Assembly (NCBI GenBank): GCA_913060475.1
Contig: CAJXSD010000018.1
Location: 1-48,506 of the forward strand
Direction of reading: 5' to 3'
DNA: 48,506 nt
Origin: an uncultured Paracoccaceae bacterium
Lineage (GTDB): Bacteria > Pseudomonadota > Alphaproteobacteria > Rhodobacterales > Rhodobacteraceae
Part shown: one piece after another, positions 40,914 through 48,506 of the stretch
Numbering within the stretch: the stretch's first letter is position 1
How the letters are laid out: the number at the start of each line of letters is the position of its first letter
Notes under the pieces: model-generated
Databases searched by the model: none
The model's input: the letters and a program-made list of their open reading frames with translations, nothing else
Told to the model about the DNA's origin: nothing
Position numbers and translations under genes: made by a program

Positions 40914-43861
40914 CCAATTCCAATCGTTTATCTGGCGGACAAATTGACCGCACCAAACCCCTAAACTTTCAATTCGATGGAAAATCTTTCCAAGGGTACC
41001 AAGGCGATACGCTAGCATCAGCCCTGTTGGCCAATGGTGTCCGTTTAATGGGACGGTCGTTCAAATATCACCGTCCCCGCGGCCCGATGACCGCCGGATC
41101 CGAGGAACCAAATGCCATCGTCGAATTGCGCACAGGCGCGGCCCAAGAACCCAACACACGCGCCACAACGGCGGAATTGTTCGACGGTCTGGTGGCCAAA
41201 TCCCAAAACCGCTGGCCATCGCTAGCCTTTGACGCGATGGCGATCAATGATCGGTTGTCCAATTTCCTGACCGCAGGGTTTTATTACAAAACATTCATGT
41301 GGCCCGCCGCCTTTTGGGAAAAGGTTTACGAACCCATCATTCGCAAGGCCGCAGGTCTGGGCACCCTGTCCCATGACCCCGATCCCGATTGTTATGACAA
41401 AGGGTTCCTGCATTGCGATATATTGGTCATCGGCGCCGGCCCCGCAGGGTTGATCGCCGCACGAACCGCCGCGCGCGCGGGCGCGCAGGTCATCCTCGCG
41501 GATGAAGATTTCCGAATGGGCGGTCGCCTGAACGCAGAAACCTTTGGCATCGGGGATCTAGGGGCACCCGACTGGGCGGCGCAACAGGTTGCGGAATTGG
41601 CCAGCCTGCCCAACGTGCGCCTGATGACGCGCACCACCGTCATGGGGGCCTATGACCATGGCATCTATGGTTTGGTCGAACGGATCACCGACCATCTGCC
41701 ACAATCACCTGCGGTAAAACCGCGCCAGATCCTGTGGCGGGTGTATTCCAAACGCGCCATTTTGGCGGCGGGGGCCACGGAACGGCCCATTGTGTTTGAA
41801 AACAATGACCGCCCCGGCATCATGTTGGCGGGCAGTTTGCGGACCTATGCCAACCGGTGGGCGGTCACCCCTGCGCACCAAGTGGCCGTATTTACCAACA
41901 ATGATGACGGTCATCGCACGGCCATTGACCTGATCACGCGTGGGGTCACAGCCACGGTCATTGATACGCGCATGGATGCAAAATCATTGGGCGATTACGA
42001 AACGCTTGCGGGCGGTGTTGTATCCGATACCGCGGGACGGTTGGGCCTGACGTCGGTTCAGGTGACATTGGCGAATGGGGCACAACGCAGCCTGTCCGTC
42101 GGGGCACTGGGCGTCAGCGGCGGGTGGAACCCGAATGTGCATCTGACCTGCCACCAGCGGGGCCGCCCCGCTTGGGATGACAGGATCCATGCCTTTGCGC
42201 CCGCGGGGACGTTGCCGGCAGGAATGAGTGTGGCGGGCGCCGCAAATGGCGTGTTCGGTACGCATGATGCCCTGCAATCGGGACATGCAGCCGCGATTGA
42301 GGCCGCCGCATCCTTGGGGTTTGCACCCCAATCCATCGACATCCCCGATACACGCGATGCGCCTGTAAATCTGACCCCATTCTGGCATGTCGCAGGGGCA
42401 AAACGCGCCTGGGTCGATCAGCAAAATGATGTCACTGCCAAGGACATCAAACTGGCGCATCAAGAAAACTTTGCCTCGGTTGAACATTTGAAACGCTATA
42501 CCACATTGGGCATGGCAACCGATCAGGGGAAAACATCAAATATCGCAGGCTTGGCCATCATGGCCGAGGTTGCGGGCAAATCTATCCCTGAGGTGGGCAC
42601 AACCATGTTCCGCCCGCCCTATACCCCTGTGGCACTGGGGGCCTTGGCTGGGCGGTCGCGCGATCAAGATTTCCGCCCCACTCGCAAAACGCCCAGCCAC
42701 AGATGGGCCAGCGAACAGGGTGCCGTTTTCGTCGAAGTCGGCCTGTGGCTGCGCGCGCAATATTTCCCGAAACCGGGCGAAACCCATTGGCGTCAATCCG
42801 TGGACCGCGAGGTGTTACAAACCCGCAAATCCGTGGGCATCTGTGATGTCACCACATTGGGAAAAATCGACGTCCAAGGGCGCGATGCGGCCGAATTCTT
42901 GAACAAAATCTACGCCAACGGCTTTGCCAAGTTGCCGGTCGGCAAAACCCGCTATGGGTTGATGCTGCGCGAAGATGGGATTGCCATGGATGACGGCACC
43001 GCCGCACGGTTTGCTGACGATCATTTTGTGGTCACCACGACCACGGCCAATGCGGTCAGTGTCTATCGCCATATGGAATTTGTGCGCCAATGCCTGTGCC
43101 CCGATATGGATGTGCACCTGATTTCCACGACCGAGGCCTGGGCGCAATATTCCGTGGCTGGGCCCAATGCGCGTAAATTGCTGCAAAAAATCGTGGATCC
43201 CGAATTTGACATTTCTAATGATGCCTTTCCCTATATGGCCTGTGGTGACATCACCGTTTGCGGCGGCCTGCGCGCGCGTCTGTTCCGCATTTCGTTTTCG
43301 GGCGAATTGGCCTATGAAATTGCGGTGCCAACGCGATATGGCGATGCGCTGATCCGGCGACTGCTTGACGCGGGTCAGGAATTTGACGCGGTCGTTTACG
43401 GGACCGAGGCCTTGGGCGTGATGCGCATCGAAAAGGGCCACGCCGCGGGCAATGAATTAAACGGCACCACCACCGCGTTGAATTTGGGCATGGGCCGGAT
43501 GGTGTCCACCAAGAAAGACAGCATCGGCGCGACCCTATCCACCCGTGACGGGTTAAACGACCCGAACGCGCTGAAACTGGTGGGGCTGCGTCCCGTTGAT
43601 CGCACCAAACCCGTGCCAGCAGGGTCGCACATTATGACCAAGGGTGATCCCGTTGATGCCGCCCATGATCAGGGATATGTGACATCGGCCTGTTATTCGC
43701 CAAATCTGGGGCACCATATTGCATTGGCTTTCGTGAAATCAGGTGACACAAGACTGGGCGAAGTTGTGCGACTGGTCAGCCCCCTGACCGGTGTTGACCA
43801 TGATGTCGAAATTGTATCCGCCCATTTCATTGACCCCGAGGGAGACCGCCTGCGTGCCTGA
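40910..43861 (+). CDS. soxA: Sarcosine oxidase alpha subunit (SoxA)
   Basis: The 983-residue large subunit has an N-terminal ferredoxin-like domain without cluster cysteines (about 15-95, FKYHRPRGPMTAGSEEPN), a Rossmann dinucleotide domain beginning ILVIGAGPAGLIAARTAARA at 171-190, and a C-terminal aminomethyltransferase (GCV_T) domain from about residue 600 where tetrahydrofolate takes up the released methyl group. The length is normal for the family. It overlaps soxD by four bases and soxG by eight. Together with SoxB, D and G it oxidises sarcosine to glycine, hydrogen peroxide and 5,10-methylene-THF. A related N-methyl amino acid could be the true substrate. Confidence 0.94.
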   Translation: MTNSNRLSGGQIDRTKPLNFQFDGKSFQGYQGDTLASALLANGVRLMGRSFKYHRPRGPMTAGSEEPNAIVELRTGAAQEPNTRATTAELFDGLVAKSQNRWPSLAFDAMAINDRLSNFLTAGFYYKTFMWPAAFWEKVYEPIIRKAAGLGTLSHDPDPDCYDKGFLHCDILVIGAGPAGLIAARTAARAGAQVILADEDFRMGGRLNAETFGIGDLGAPDWAAQQVAELASLPNVRLMTRTTVMGAYDHGIYGLVERITDHLPQSPAVKPRQILWRVYSKRAILAAGATERPIVFENNDRPGIMLAGSLRTYANRWAVTPAHQVAVFTNNDDGHRTAIDLITRGVTATVIDTRMDAKSLGDYETLAGGVVSDTAGRLGLTSVQVTLANGAQRSLSVGALGVSGGWNPNVHLTCHQRGRPAWDDRIHAFAPAGTLPAGMSVAGAANGVFGTHDALQSGHAAAIEAAASLGFAPQSIDIPDTRDAPVNLTPFWHVAGAKRAWVDQQNDVTAKDIKLAHQENFASVEHLKRYTTLGMATDQGKTSNIAGLAIMAEVAGKSIPEVGTTMFRPPYTPVALGALAGRSRDQDFRPTRKTPSHRWASEQGAVFVEVGLWLRAQYFPKPGETHWRQSVDREVLQTRKSVGICDVTTLGKIDVQGRDAAEFLNKIYANGFAKLPVGKTRYGLMLREDGIAMDDGTAARFADDHFVVTTTTANAVSVYRHMEFVRQCLCPDMDVHLISTTEAWAQYSVAGPNARKLLQKIVDPEFDISNDAFPYMACGDITVCGGLRARLFRISFSGELAYEIAVPTRYGDALIRRLLDAGQEFDAVVYGTEALGVMRIEKGHAAGNELNGTTTALNLGMGRMVSTKKDSIGATLSTRDGLNDPNALKLVGLRPVDRTKPVPAGSHIMTKGDPVDAAHDQGYVTSACYSPNLGHHIALAFVKSGDTRLGEVVRLVSPLTGVDHDVEIVSAHFIDPEGDRLRA

Positions 43862-44414
43862 TTTAGCCCCCATAACCCCATTGGGAAACGCCCATCCGAT
43901 CACCGAAACCTATGGCCCTGTGACCCTGTCCGAGGTCGTCGATCGCGCCCTGGCCAGCGTTGCGGCGCGGCTGGACACGGGGCCTGACGCAATGGACAAT
44001 CTGGCGAAATATCTGGGCACGCCCCTGCCCGATGTGGAACAGATTTCCGGCACCACACAACAGGCATTCTGGATAGGGCCTGATCAATGGATGATCACGG
44101 CAGATTTTGCGACCCACGAAACCTTGGCCACCGATCTGGCACAGCGGACCCAAGGCCATTTCAACGTGACCGAGCAGACAGACGCATGGTGTCGGTTTGA
44201 TCTGACAGGCGGGCAATTGGCGGATGTGTTCGAACGGCTGTGCCCCGTCAACATCCGCGCCAAATCCAATGGCACGGCTGTGCGGACAACCATCGACCAT
44301 CTGGGGTGTTCCGTGCTGATTTTTGATCAACGCCATATTGCCGTCATGGGCCCACGTTCGGCGGCCGCGTCGCTGCATCACACATTGGTCACGGCCCTGC
44401 GGTCTGTGTTTTAG
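43854..44414 (+). CDS. soxG: Sarcosine oxidase gamma subunit (SoxG)
   Basis: This 186-residue subunit is distantly related to the glycine-cleavage T fold and is structural in the enzyme. The start is GTG at 43854, inside the last codons of soxA, with GAGGGAGA eight or nine bases upstream; a longer ATG frame into soxA is less likely. The segments FWIGPDQWMITAD and VTEQTDAWCRFDLTGGQLADV are typical. It ends the sox operon. Confidence 0.88.
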   Translation: MPDLAPITPLGNAHPITETYGPVTLSEVVDRALASVAARLDTGPDAMDNLAKYLGTPLPDVEQISGTTQQAFWIGPDQWMITADFATHETLATDLAQRTQGHFNVTEQTDAWCRFDLTGGQLADVFERLCPVNIRAKSNGTAVRTTIDHLGCSVLIFDQRHIAVMGPRSAAASLHHTLVTALRSVF

Positions 44415-44458
44415 CAGGCCCTAAAACCCAGCCCTAAAAACCATACCCTTAAAACCAT

Positions 44459-44483
44459 AAGGGGCGCTGATATCGCGCCCCTT
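44459..44483. terminator. Hairpin between soxG and the outer-membrane protein remnant
   Basis: A 9-bp perfect stem (AAGGGGCGC at 44459-44467 with GCGCCCCTT at 44475-44483) closes a seven-base loop. In minus-strand sense it is followed by ATGGTTTTAAGG, a poor T-run; in plus-strand sense there is none. It probably serves as terminator for the leftward gene and perhaps both. Confidence 0.55.
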
Positions 44484-44492
44484 GGGTAAACT

Positions 44493-45245
44493 TTAGAACT
44501 TGGCAAGGATGTTGAAATAGACGCCTTCGCGGCTGCCTTCAATCGTGCGCAGATCATCGGAAACCTTGCCCCATGTGTATCCAAGCCCCGCCTTTAGGTT
44601 ATCCCCAAAGTGACGATAGACCCCAAGGTTCGCGCCATATTGTGACGTTTTGGTTTCTACGAACCGGTTCATGCGCACTTCGCCCATGATATCCCAGTTA
44701 TGAACAACATGGTAATCCAAACGCACAATGCCCAAATGGGTTCGTGATTTCGTGAAATCATCGCTGTCGCGTTCGGCCATTTTGCGCAGGCGGTATCCGT
44801 ATTTACCGCCGATGGTGAATGTATCGCTCAGCTCATGGCTGATTGATACATTTGCAATCACGCTTTGCTGTTTGGCCCCATTGATATTGCCATCACGGTT
44901 GACCTGATCGGCGCCTGGCAAATCATGCAGTGCGGTCAGGCTGATCAAACCATTCGTGCGGTCATTATCGACAGGACGATAGGCATAGCCCAAGATGATT
45001 TCAGCAAATTCACCATTGCGGAACGATGTCTGATCGGATTGTGACACCATTGCATCCAGATTGGCCAACCAACGCCAATCCGCTGACACGCGACGATCCC
45101 AATAGGCCGAGACCGCATAGTTCCGACGATCGTTGGCGGCATCCGTATTGGTGGACTGATCCTGCGCATATTCCAAACGCAGGCCCGCACGTTCCGCATC
45201 CCCCGAGGCATAGGTGGTCCCCCGCGACAGGCCCCAGCGTTCGAC
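44493..45245 (-). pseudogene. 5'-truncated outer-membrane beta-barrel protein
   Basis: About 250 C-terminal residues of a large barrel protein remain. Alternating strand patterns such as LGYAYRPVDNDRTNGLIS, IGGKYGYRLRKMAE and LDYHVVHNWDIMGEVRMNRF run to a terminal phenylalanine (FNILAKF), the outer-membrane assembly signal. This matches the end of large Rhodobacterales outer-membrane proteins that carry long repeat domains before the barrel. There is no signal peptide and no plausible start: toward 45245 the frame continues into sequence that codes, on the other strand, for a different protein. The first part of the gene has been deleted. Confidence 0.72.
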
Positions 45246-45815
45246 CGATCCGAAATCATTCGAATGCTGGATCACCATGCGCAGGCATTGGGCAGTACAA
45301 TCCCAAATGACCAACGTGTCCGCCTATACCCTGACGACCCAGCCCTGCGCCAGGCGATTAATGACCTGAATACCGTGATTTACACAACCATCAACAATGG
45401 CGCCTATAAGGCGGGGTTTTCATCGGACCAAACGGTATACGCTGCGGCCTTTACCGCGTATTTTCAAACGCTAGACGACTTGAACACAACCCTGTCCGAT
45501 GGGCGAGCGTTTTTGACGGGCGACACCTTTACCGAGGCAGACTTGCGTCTGTTCCCCACCCTTTATCGGCATGACCCTGTTTATTACCTGCGGATGAAGC
45601 TGAACGGCGCGCGCATTGTCGATTATCCACATTTGTGGCGGTGGTTGTGCCGTGTTTATGCCCTGCAAGGCGTTGCTGCTGCGGGGTCCTTGGTGCATTG
45701 CAGACAAGGATATTTTGGGCGCAGTTGGAATGGAACCATTCCCTTGGGCCCCACGCTGCCAATGCCATATCCACAGGCCTATTTACATCCTGAATTGGCG
45801 GGAACGGCGAATTAA
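45246..45815 (+). pseudogene. 5'-truncated glutathionyl-hydroquinone reductase (Xi-class GST)
   Basis: The frame encodes the C-terminal half of a glutathionyl-hydroquinone reductase (YqjG/PcpF family): SEIIRML, INDLNTVIYTTINNGAYKAG, LTGDTFTEADLRLFPTLYRH, YPHLWRWLCRVYALQGVA and a PLGPTLPMP end. The N-terminal thioredoxin domain with the catalytic CPWA cysteine is missing. The first in-frame ATG is 45264, inside conserved sequence, with no ribosome binding site. Its 5' break coincides with that of the divergent outer-membrane gene, so one deletion removed both starts. Confidence 0.78.
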
Positions 45816-45819
45816 CACT

Positions 45820-45853
45820 GGGGCGGCTGAATGTTCAGCCGCCCCTGATATTT
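45820..45853. terminator. Strong hairpin terminator between convergent genes
   Basis: A perfect 11-bp GC-rich stem (45820-45830 with 45835-45845) and four-base loop is followed by TGATATTTT on the plus strand. It lies between the convergent ends of the reductase remnant and the RNA helicase and can serve both. Confidence 0.75.
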
Positions 45854-45857
45854 TACA

Positions 45858-48104
45858 CTATTTCTTACGCTTTGGCGCGGCAAAGCCGCCTTTGCCAGTT
45901 TGTGCCGCCTCTGCACGGCGGGCTTTGTTTTTCTTGCTGTTAAATTTGCCAACCTTGGGCGCCAAACCGGGTCCGCCAGGTTTTCTGGCCCCTGCCCGCT
46001 TGGACGATTGGGGCGATTTGGGATCGAACCCGCCATCTGCCCCGGCAGATTTGCGCGGTTTTTTCTTGATTGGGGTAACGACGCCTTCGGGGCGCTCTTT
46101 GACCGGGTTGGCGGGCGATTTTGGTTTATCGAACCGCTTAGGGCGATTAGGTCCGCGATCTGTGGCGCGGGCTGGCGCGCGGTCATTGGGTCGGTCGTTG
46201 CCCCAATCGTTTGCACGGTCATTGGCCCGTTCATTGGTACGTGTTTTGGGACGCTCCGGTTTGGTCGATCTATCGGCAGACCCGAGGGGATGGAATTTAC
46301 CGCCCCCTGTCGGCCTATCACCCCGATCAGACCGGCGGGGACCGTCCGATTTTGATCCAAATCCGCGGCCCCCGCCTGACCCACGATGGGGTTTGCCCCC
46401 ACCGGCCCCACCGGATCCACGTGGTGGCGCAGGCGGCAAATCAGGCGCTGCATCCAAAACCGCGATTGCGGCGCCTTCGACCTTGGGATCGGCACCAAGG
46501 GTCGACATGAACCCATCTTGCGCGTCTTGGCGCAATTCCAAAAACGTATGTTTGTCTTGGATGCGAATGGCCCCAATGTCGGATTTTGTAATTCCGCCCG
46601 CTTTGCACAGCATTGGCACAATTTGACCGGGTGATACGCCATCACGACGCCCCTTGGCCAATTTAAACCAGGTGCTTGGCCCGAAATCAGCATGTGATTT
46701 CGCCCCGCGTTTGCCGTCGCGTTGAGACGCTTTGGGGGTGAATTCGCCAATATCCTCGGGTGCGGACATATGTTTGGAATAGGTTTCAAGAAAGGCCGCT
46801 GCGACGCGTTCTGCCCCAAACTGTGACAACAGGGTTTCAATCATATCCGCATGGTTCGGATTGATGTCATTCGTCCAAATTTCATCGCGCAGCATGCGTT
46901 CATGATCCTTGGCCAAAACTTCGTCTGCGGTGGGGGCCGCGCGCCAATCGGCGGTCAGTTTGGCCGCCCCTAAAATGCGGGTCGCTTTGCGATAGGCATT
47001 GGGCGGCACGATCAGCACGGATGTGCCCTTGCGACCCGCGCGACCTGTACGGCCAGAGCGATGCAGCAAGGTTTCGTGGTTTGACGGCAATTCCGCATGC
47101 ACCACCAAATCCAGTTTCGGCAAATCAATTCCACGCGCGGCAACATCGGTCGCCACACAAATGCGTGCGCGCCCGTCACGCATCGCCTGCAAGGCGTGCG
47201 AGCGTTCTGATTGCGACAACTCACCCGACAAACAGACAACCGAAAATCCACGGTTGGACAAACGGGTGGTCAACCGCGCGACCGTGGCCCGCGTGTTGGC
47301 AAAAACAATGGCGTTCGGCGCCTCGTGCAATCGCAGGGTATTGATAATTGCGTTTTCGGCATCGTGTTGATTGACCTGCACCGCGTGATATTCGATGTCG
47401 GCATGCTGGTCTTTGTCGGCCAGGGTTGTAATCCGCTGCGCGTCGGTTTGATATTTCTTGGCCAGATGCGCGATGCCCTTGGACACGGTGGCCGAAAACA
47501 TCAATGTGCGGCGGGTGTCTGGTGTGGCATCCAAAATCATTTCCAGATCTTCGGAAAAACCCAGATCCAGCATTTCGTCAGCCTCGTCCAAAACGACCAC
47601 GCGAATGGCCGATAAATCAATCGAATTGCGCATGATATGATCGCGCAACCGCCCCGGTGTGGCCACCACAATATGCGCCCCACGCTCCAAGGCGCGGCGT
47701 TCGTCGCGCATGTCCATACCACCCACACAAGACGCCATCACAACGCCTGCCTCGGCATAAAGCCAGCAGAGTTCGCGTTTGACCTGCATCGCCAATTCGC
47801 GTGTTGGGGCAATGACCAAACCCAGCGGCGTATCCGCGCGGTCAAATTCTTCGGCCTCGCCCAGCAGATTAGGCGCAATGGCCAAACCAAAGCCTACGGT
47901 TTTTCCTGACCCTGTCTGGGCGGACACCAACAAATCGGCAGCGTCATATTCAGGATTGGACACCTGTTGTTGAACGGGGGTCAACGTGGTGTATTCACGC
48001 TTGTCTAGCGCGATCTTTAGTGCGTTTTTCAAGATTGTCTCGTCGTATATGCAGGCCGCAGGTCGTGTGTGATGTCTGGCCCTAGGAATGGGTGCTGGTC
48101 GCAC
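45858..48104 (-). CDS. DEAD-box ATP-dependent RNA helicase (DeaD/CsdA-like)
   Basis: The 748-residue RNA helicase has Walker A AQTGSGKT at 62-69, DEAD at 173-176, SAT at 204-206, and helicase domain 2 with VATDVAARGID and HRSGRTGRAG. A DbpA-like RNA-binding domain follows near residues 475-550. A long basic, glycine-rich disordered tail begins about residue 555 and contains tandem Asn-Asp-Arg units. It likely unwinds structured RNA in ribosome assembly or cold response. The start is uncertain: no ATG occurs before the conserved region, so GTG at 48104 is used; the codon where an ATG might be expected (residue 19) is ATA. Confidence 0.88.
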   Translation of the reverse strand: MRPAPIPRARHHTRPAACIYDETILKNALKIALDKREYTTLTPVQQQVSNPEYDAADLLVSAQTGSGKTVGFGLAIAPNLLGEAEEFDRADTPLGLVIAPTRELAMQVKRELCWLYAEAGVVMASCVGGMDMRDERRALERGAHIVVATPGRLRDHIMRNSIDLSAIRVVVLDEADEMLDLGFSEDLEMILDATPDTRRTLMFSATVSKGIAHLAKKYQTDAQRITTLADKDQHADIEYHAVQVNQHDAENAIINTLRLHEAPNAIVFANTRATVARLTTRLSNRGFSVVCLSGELSQSERSHALQAMRDGRARICVATDVAARGIDLPKLDLVVHAELPSNHETLLHRSGRTGRAGRKGTSVLIVPPNAYRKATRILGAAKLTADWRAAPTADEVLAKDHERMLRDEIWTNDINPNHADMIETLLSQFGAERVAAAFLETYSKHMSAPEDIGEFTPKASQRDGKRGAKSHADFGPSTWFKLAKGRRDGVSPGQIVPMLCKAGGITKSDIGAIRIQDKHTFLELRQDAQDGFMSTLGADPKVEGAAIAVLDAAPDLPPAPPRGSGGAGGGKPHRGSGGGRGFGSKSDGPRRSDRGDRPTGGGKFHPLGSADRSTKPERPKTRTNERANDRANDWGNDRPNDRAPARATDRGPNRPKRFDKPKSPANPVKERPEGVVTPIKKKPRKSAGADGGFDPKSPQSSKRAGARKPGGPGLAPKVGKFNSKKNKARRAEAAQTGKGGFAAPKRKK

Positions 48105-48197
48105 AGCGATTGCAGCATTGGCCCGCGCATATACGAAACCAGCACCAAAGTACAGACAAAAGACGCCTCAGCCCGAGATTAGTTCCCGGCGGCGCCC

Positions 48198-48506
48198 CTA
48201 CAACGCCCCCCGCAGATGCCATATTTCAGGGAACAGTTCGACCGTGGTGACATGGTTGAACCGCCAGCGTCTGAAGTAATCCTCAAGATCGACAAGTTTT
48301 TCCGCCAATTCATACAGCGTCCAATACCGATCAATATCGGAATAAACCACCTGCCATGCCGCCTGTATTTCAGGTTGTGCCAGATGGGGTCCATCCAAAC
48401 GCGGGGCGGGCATTTTATCCACCGACCCATAGAGTGTTTGAAACAGATAGGTCACCGCATCATCATAAAAACTGGGCCGCGCCAATTCCGCTGAGAGCCA
48501 ATCATG
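48198..48506 (-). pseudogene. kynA: Tryptophan 2,3-dioxygenase C-terminal part with internal deletion (runs off the window)
   Basis: The frame enters from beyond the right edge (HDWLSAELARPSFYD) and matches the C-terminal third of tryptophan 2,3-dioxygenase, the haem enzyme opening the kynurenine pathway: LYELAEKLVDLEDYFRRWRF, then NHVTTV. At about 48240 it jumps directly to ELFPEIWHLRGAL and stops. The family normally has some 20 further residues in between, including the glycine-rich GTGG loop that binds the substrate carboxylate. The reading frame is preserved, but the enzyme should be inactive. The 5' part is not visible. Confidence 0.8.

Noticed and set aside
45616-46626. Plus-strand 336-codon frame rich in Pro, Arg and Gly
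   Set aside because: It is the antisense shadow of the low-complexity helicase tail, with no start signal and no recognisable domain.
1-48506. CRISPR arrays, tRNA or rRNA genes
   Set aside because: I saw no regularly spaced repeats and no sequence that I could fold as a tRNA or recognise as rRNA; a covariance-model search would be decisive.

Overview
The window reads as a chromosomal segment of an alphaproteobacterium, most probably a marine member of the Rhodobacterales. Supporting this are a complete C-P lyase cluster of the alphaproteobacterial layout (hexapeptide transferase, DUF1045 protein, two PhnM paralogues), a heterotetrameric sarcosine oxidase set in the order soxBDAG, a BKACE/class III aminotransferase/polyamine-type ABC operon and arginine transaminase pathway genes. 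This placement rests on family recognition only. No rRNA, tRNA, CRISPR array or intact transposase was recognised.

Region 1 (about 1-19.2 kb, visibly more AT-rich) is a phosphorus-scavenging locus. phnCDE1E2 encode a phosphonate ABC importer, followed by a hexapeptide acyltransferase. The opposite strand carries phnF (repressor), a PhnM-like hydrolase and a DUF1045 2H phosphoesterase. phnG-H-I-J-K-L-N-M then run rightwards as one tightly coupled unit. No phnP is visible; the 2H phosphoesterase is the obvious candidate to replace it. On the minus strand follow an aldo/keto reductase, two tandem PlsC-like acyltransferases with a tiny coupled ORF, and a large secreted phytase-like protein with a Pho-box-like site upstream.

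Region 2 (19.3-28.2 kb, more GC-rich) is a nine-gene minus-strand operon. It encodes a polyamine-type ABC importer, a class III aminotransferase, a BKACE enzyme, a GNAT acetyltransferase, an acetylpolyamine-amidohydrolase-like deacetylase and a DauA-like FAD amino acid dehydrogenase. A divergent LysR regulator faces it. This looks like a complete uptake and breakdown route for a (possibly acetylated) diamine, beta-amino acid or basic D-amino acid, and is the best candidate for an undescribed pathway.

Region 3 (29.3-39.2 kb) mixes intact genes (zinc alcohol dehydrogenase, malonyl-CoA synthetase, TetR regulator, aruH, aruI, xylulokinase) with wreckage. The wreckage is an erythritol isomerase gene with an in-frame stop, a 5'-truncated triosephosphate-isomerase-type gene, an in-frame fusion of an ABC ATPase start to a malonyl-CoA decarboxylase end, and an in-frame fusion of a dimethylargininase start to a LysR end.

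Region 4 (39.3-48.5 kb) holds soxBDAG, then two divergent genes that have both lost their 5' ends at one deletion junction (outer-membrane barrel and glutathionyl-hydroquinone reductase), a DEAD-box RNA helicase, and a tryptophan 2,3-dioxygenase gene with an internal in-frame deletion that runs off the right edge. The concentration of clean, often frame-preserving deletions in the right 20 kb contrasts with the intact phn region.
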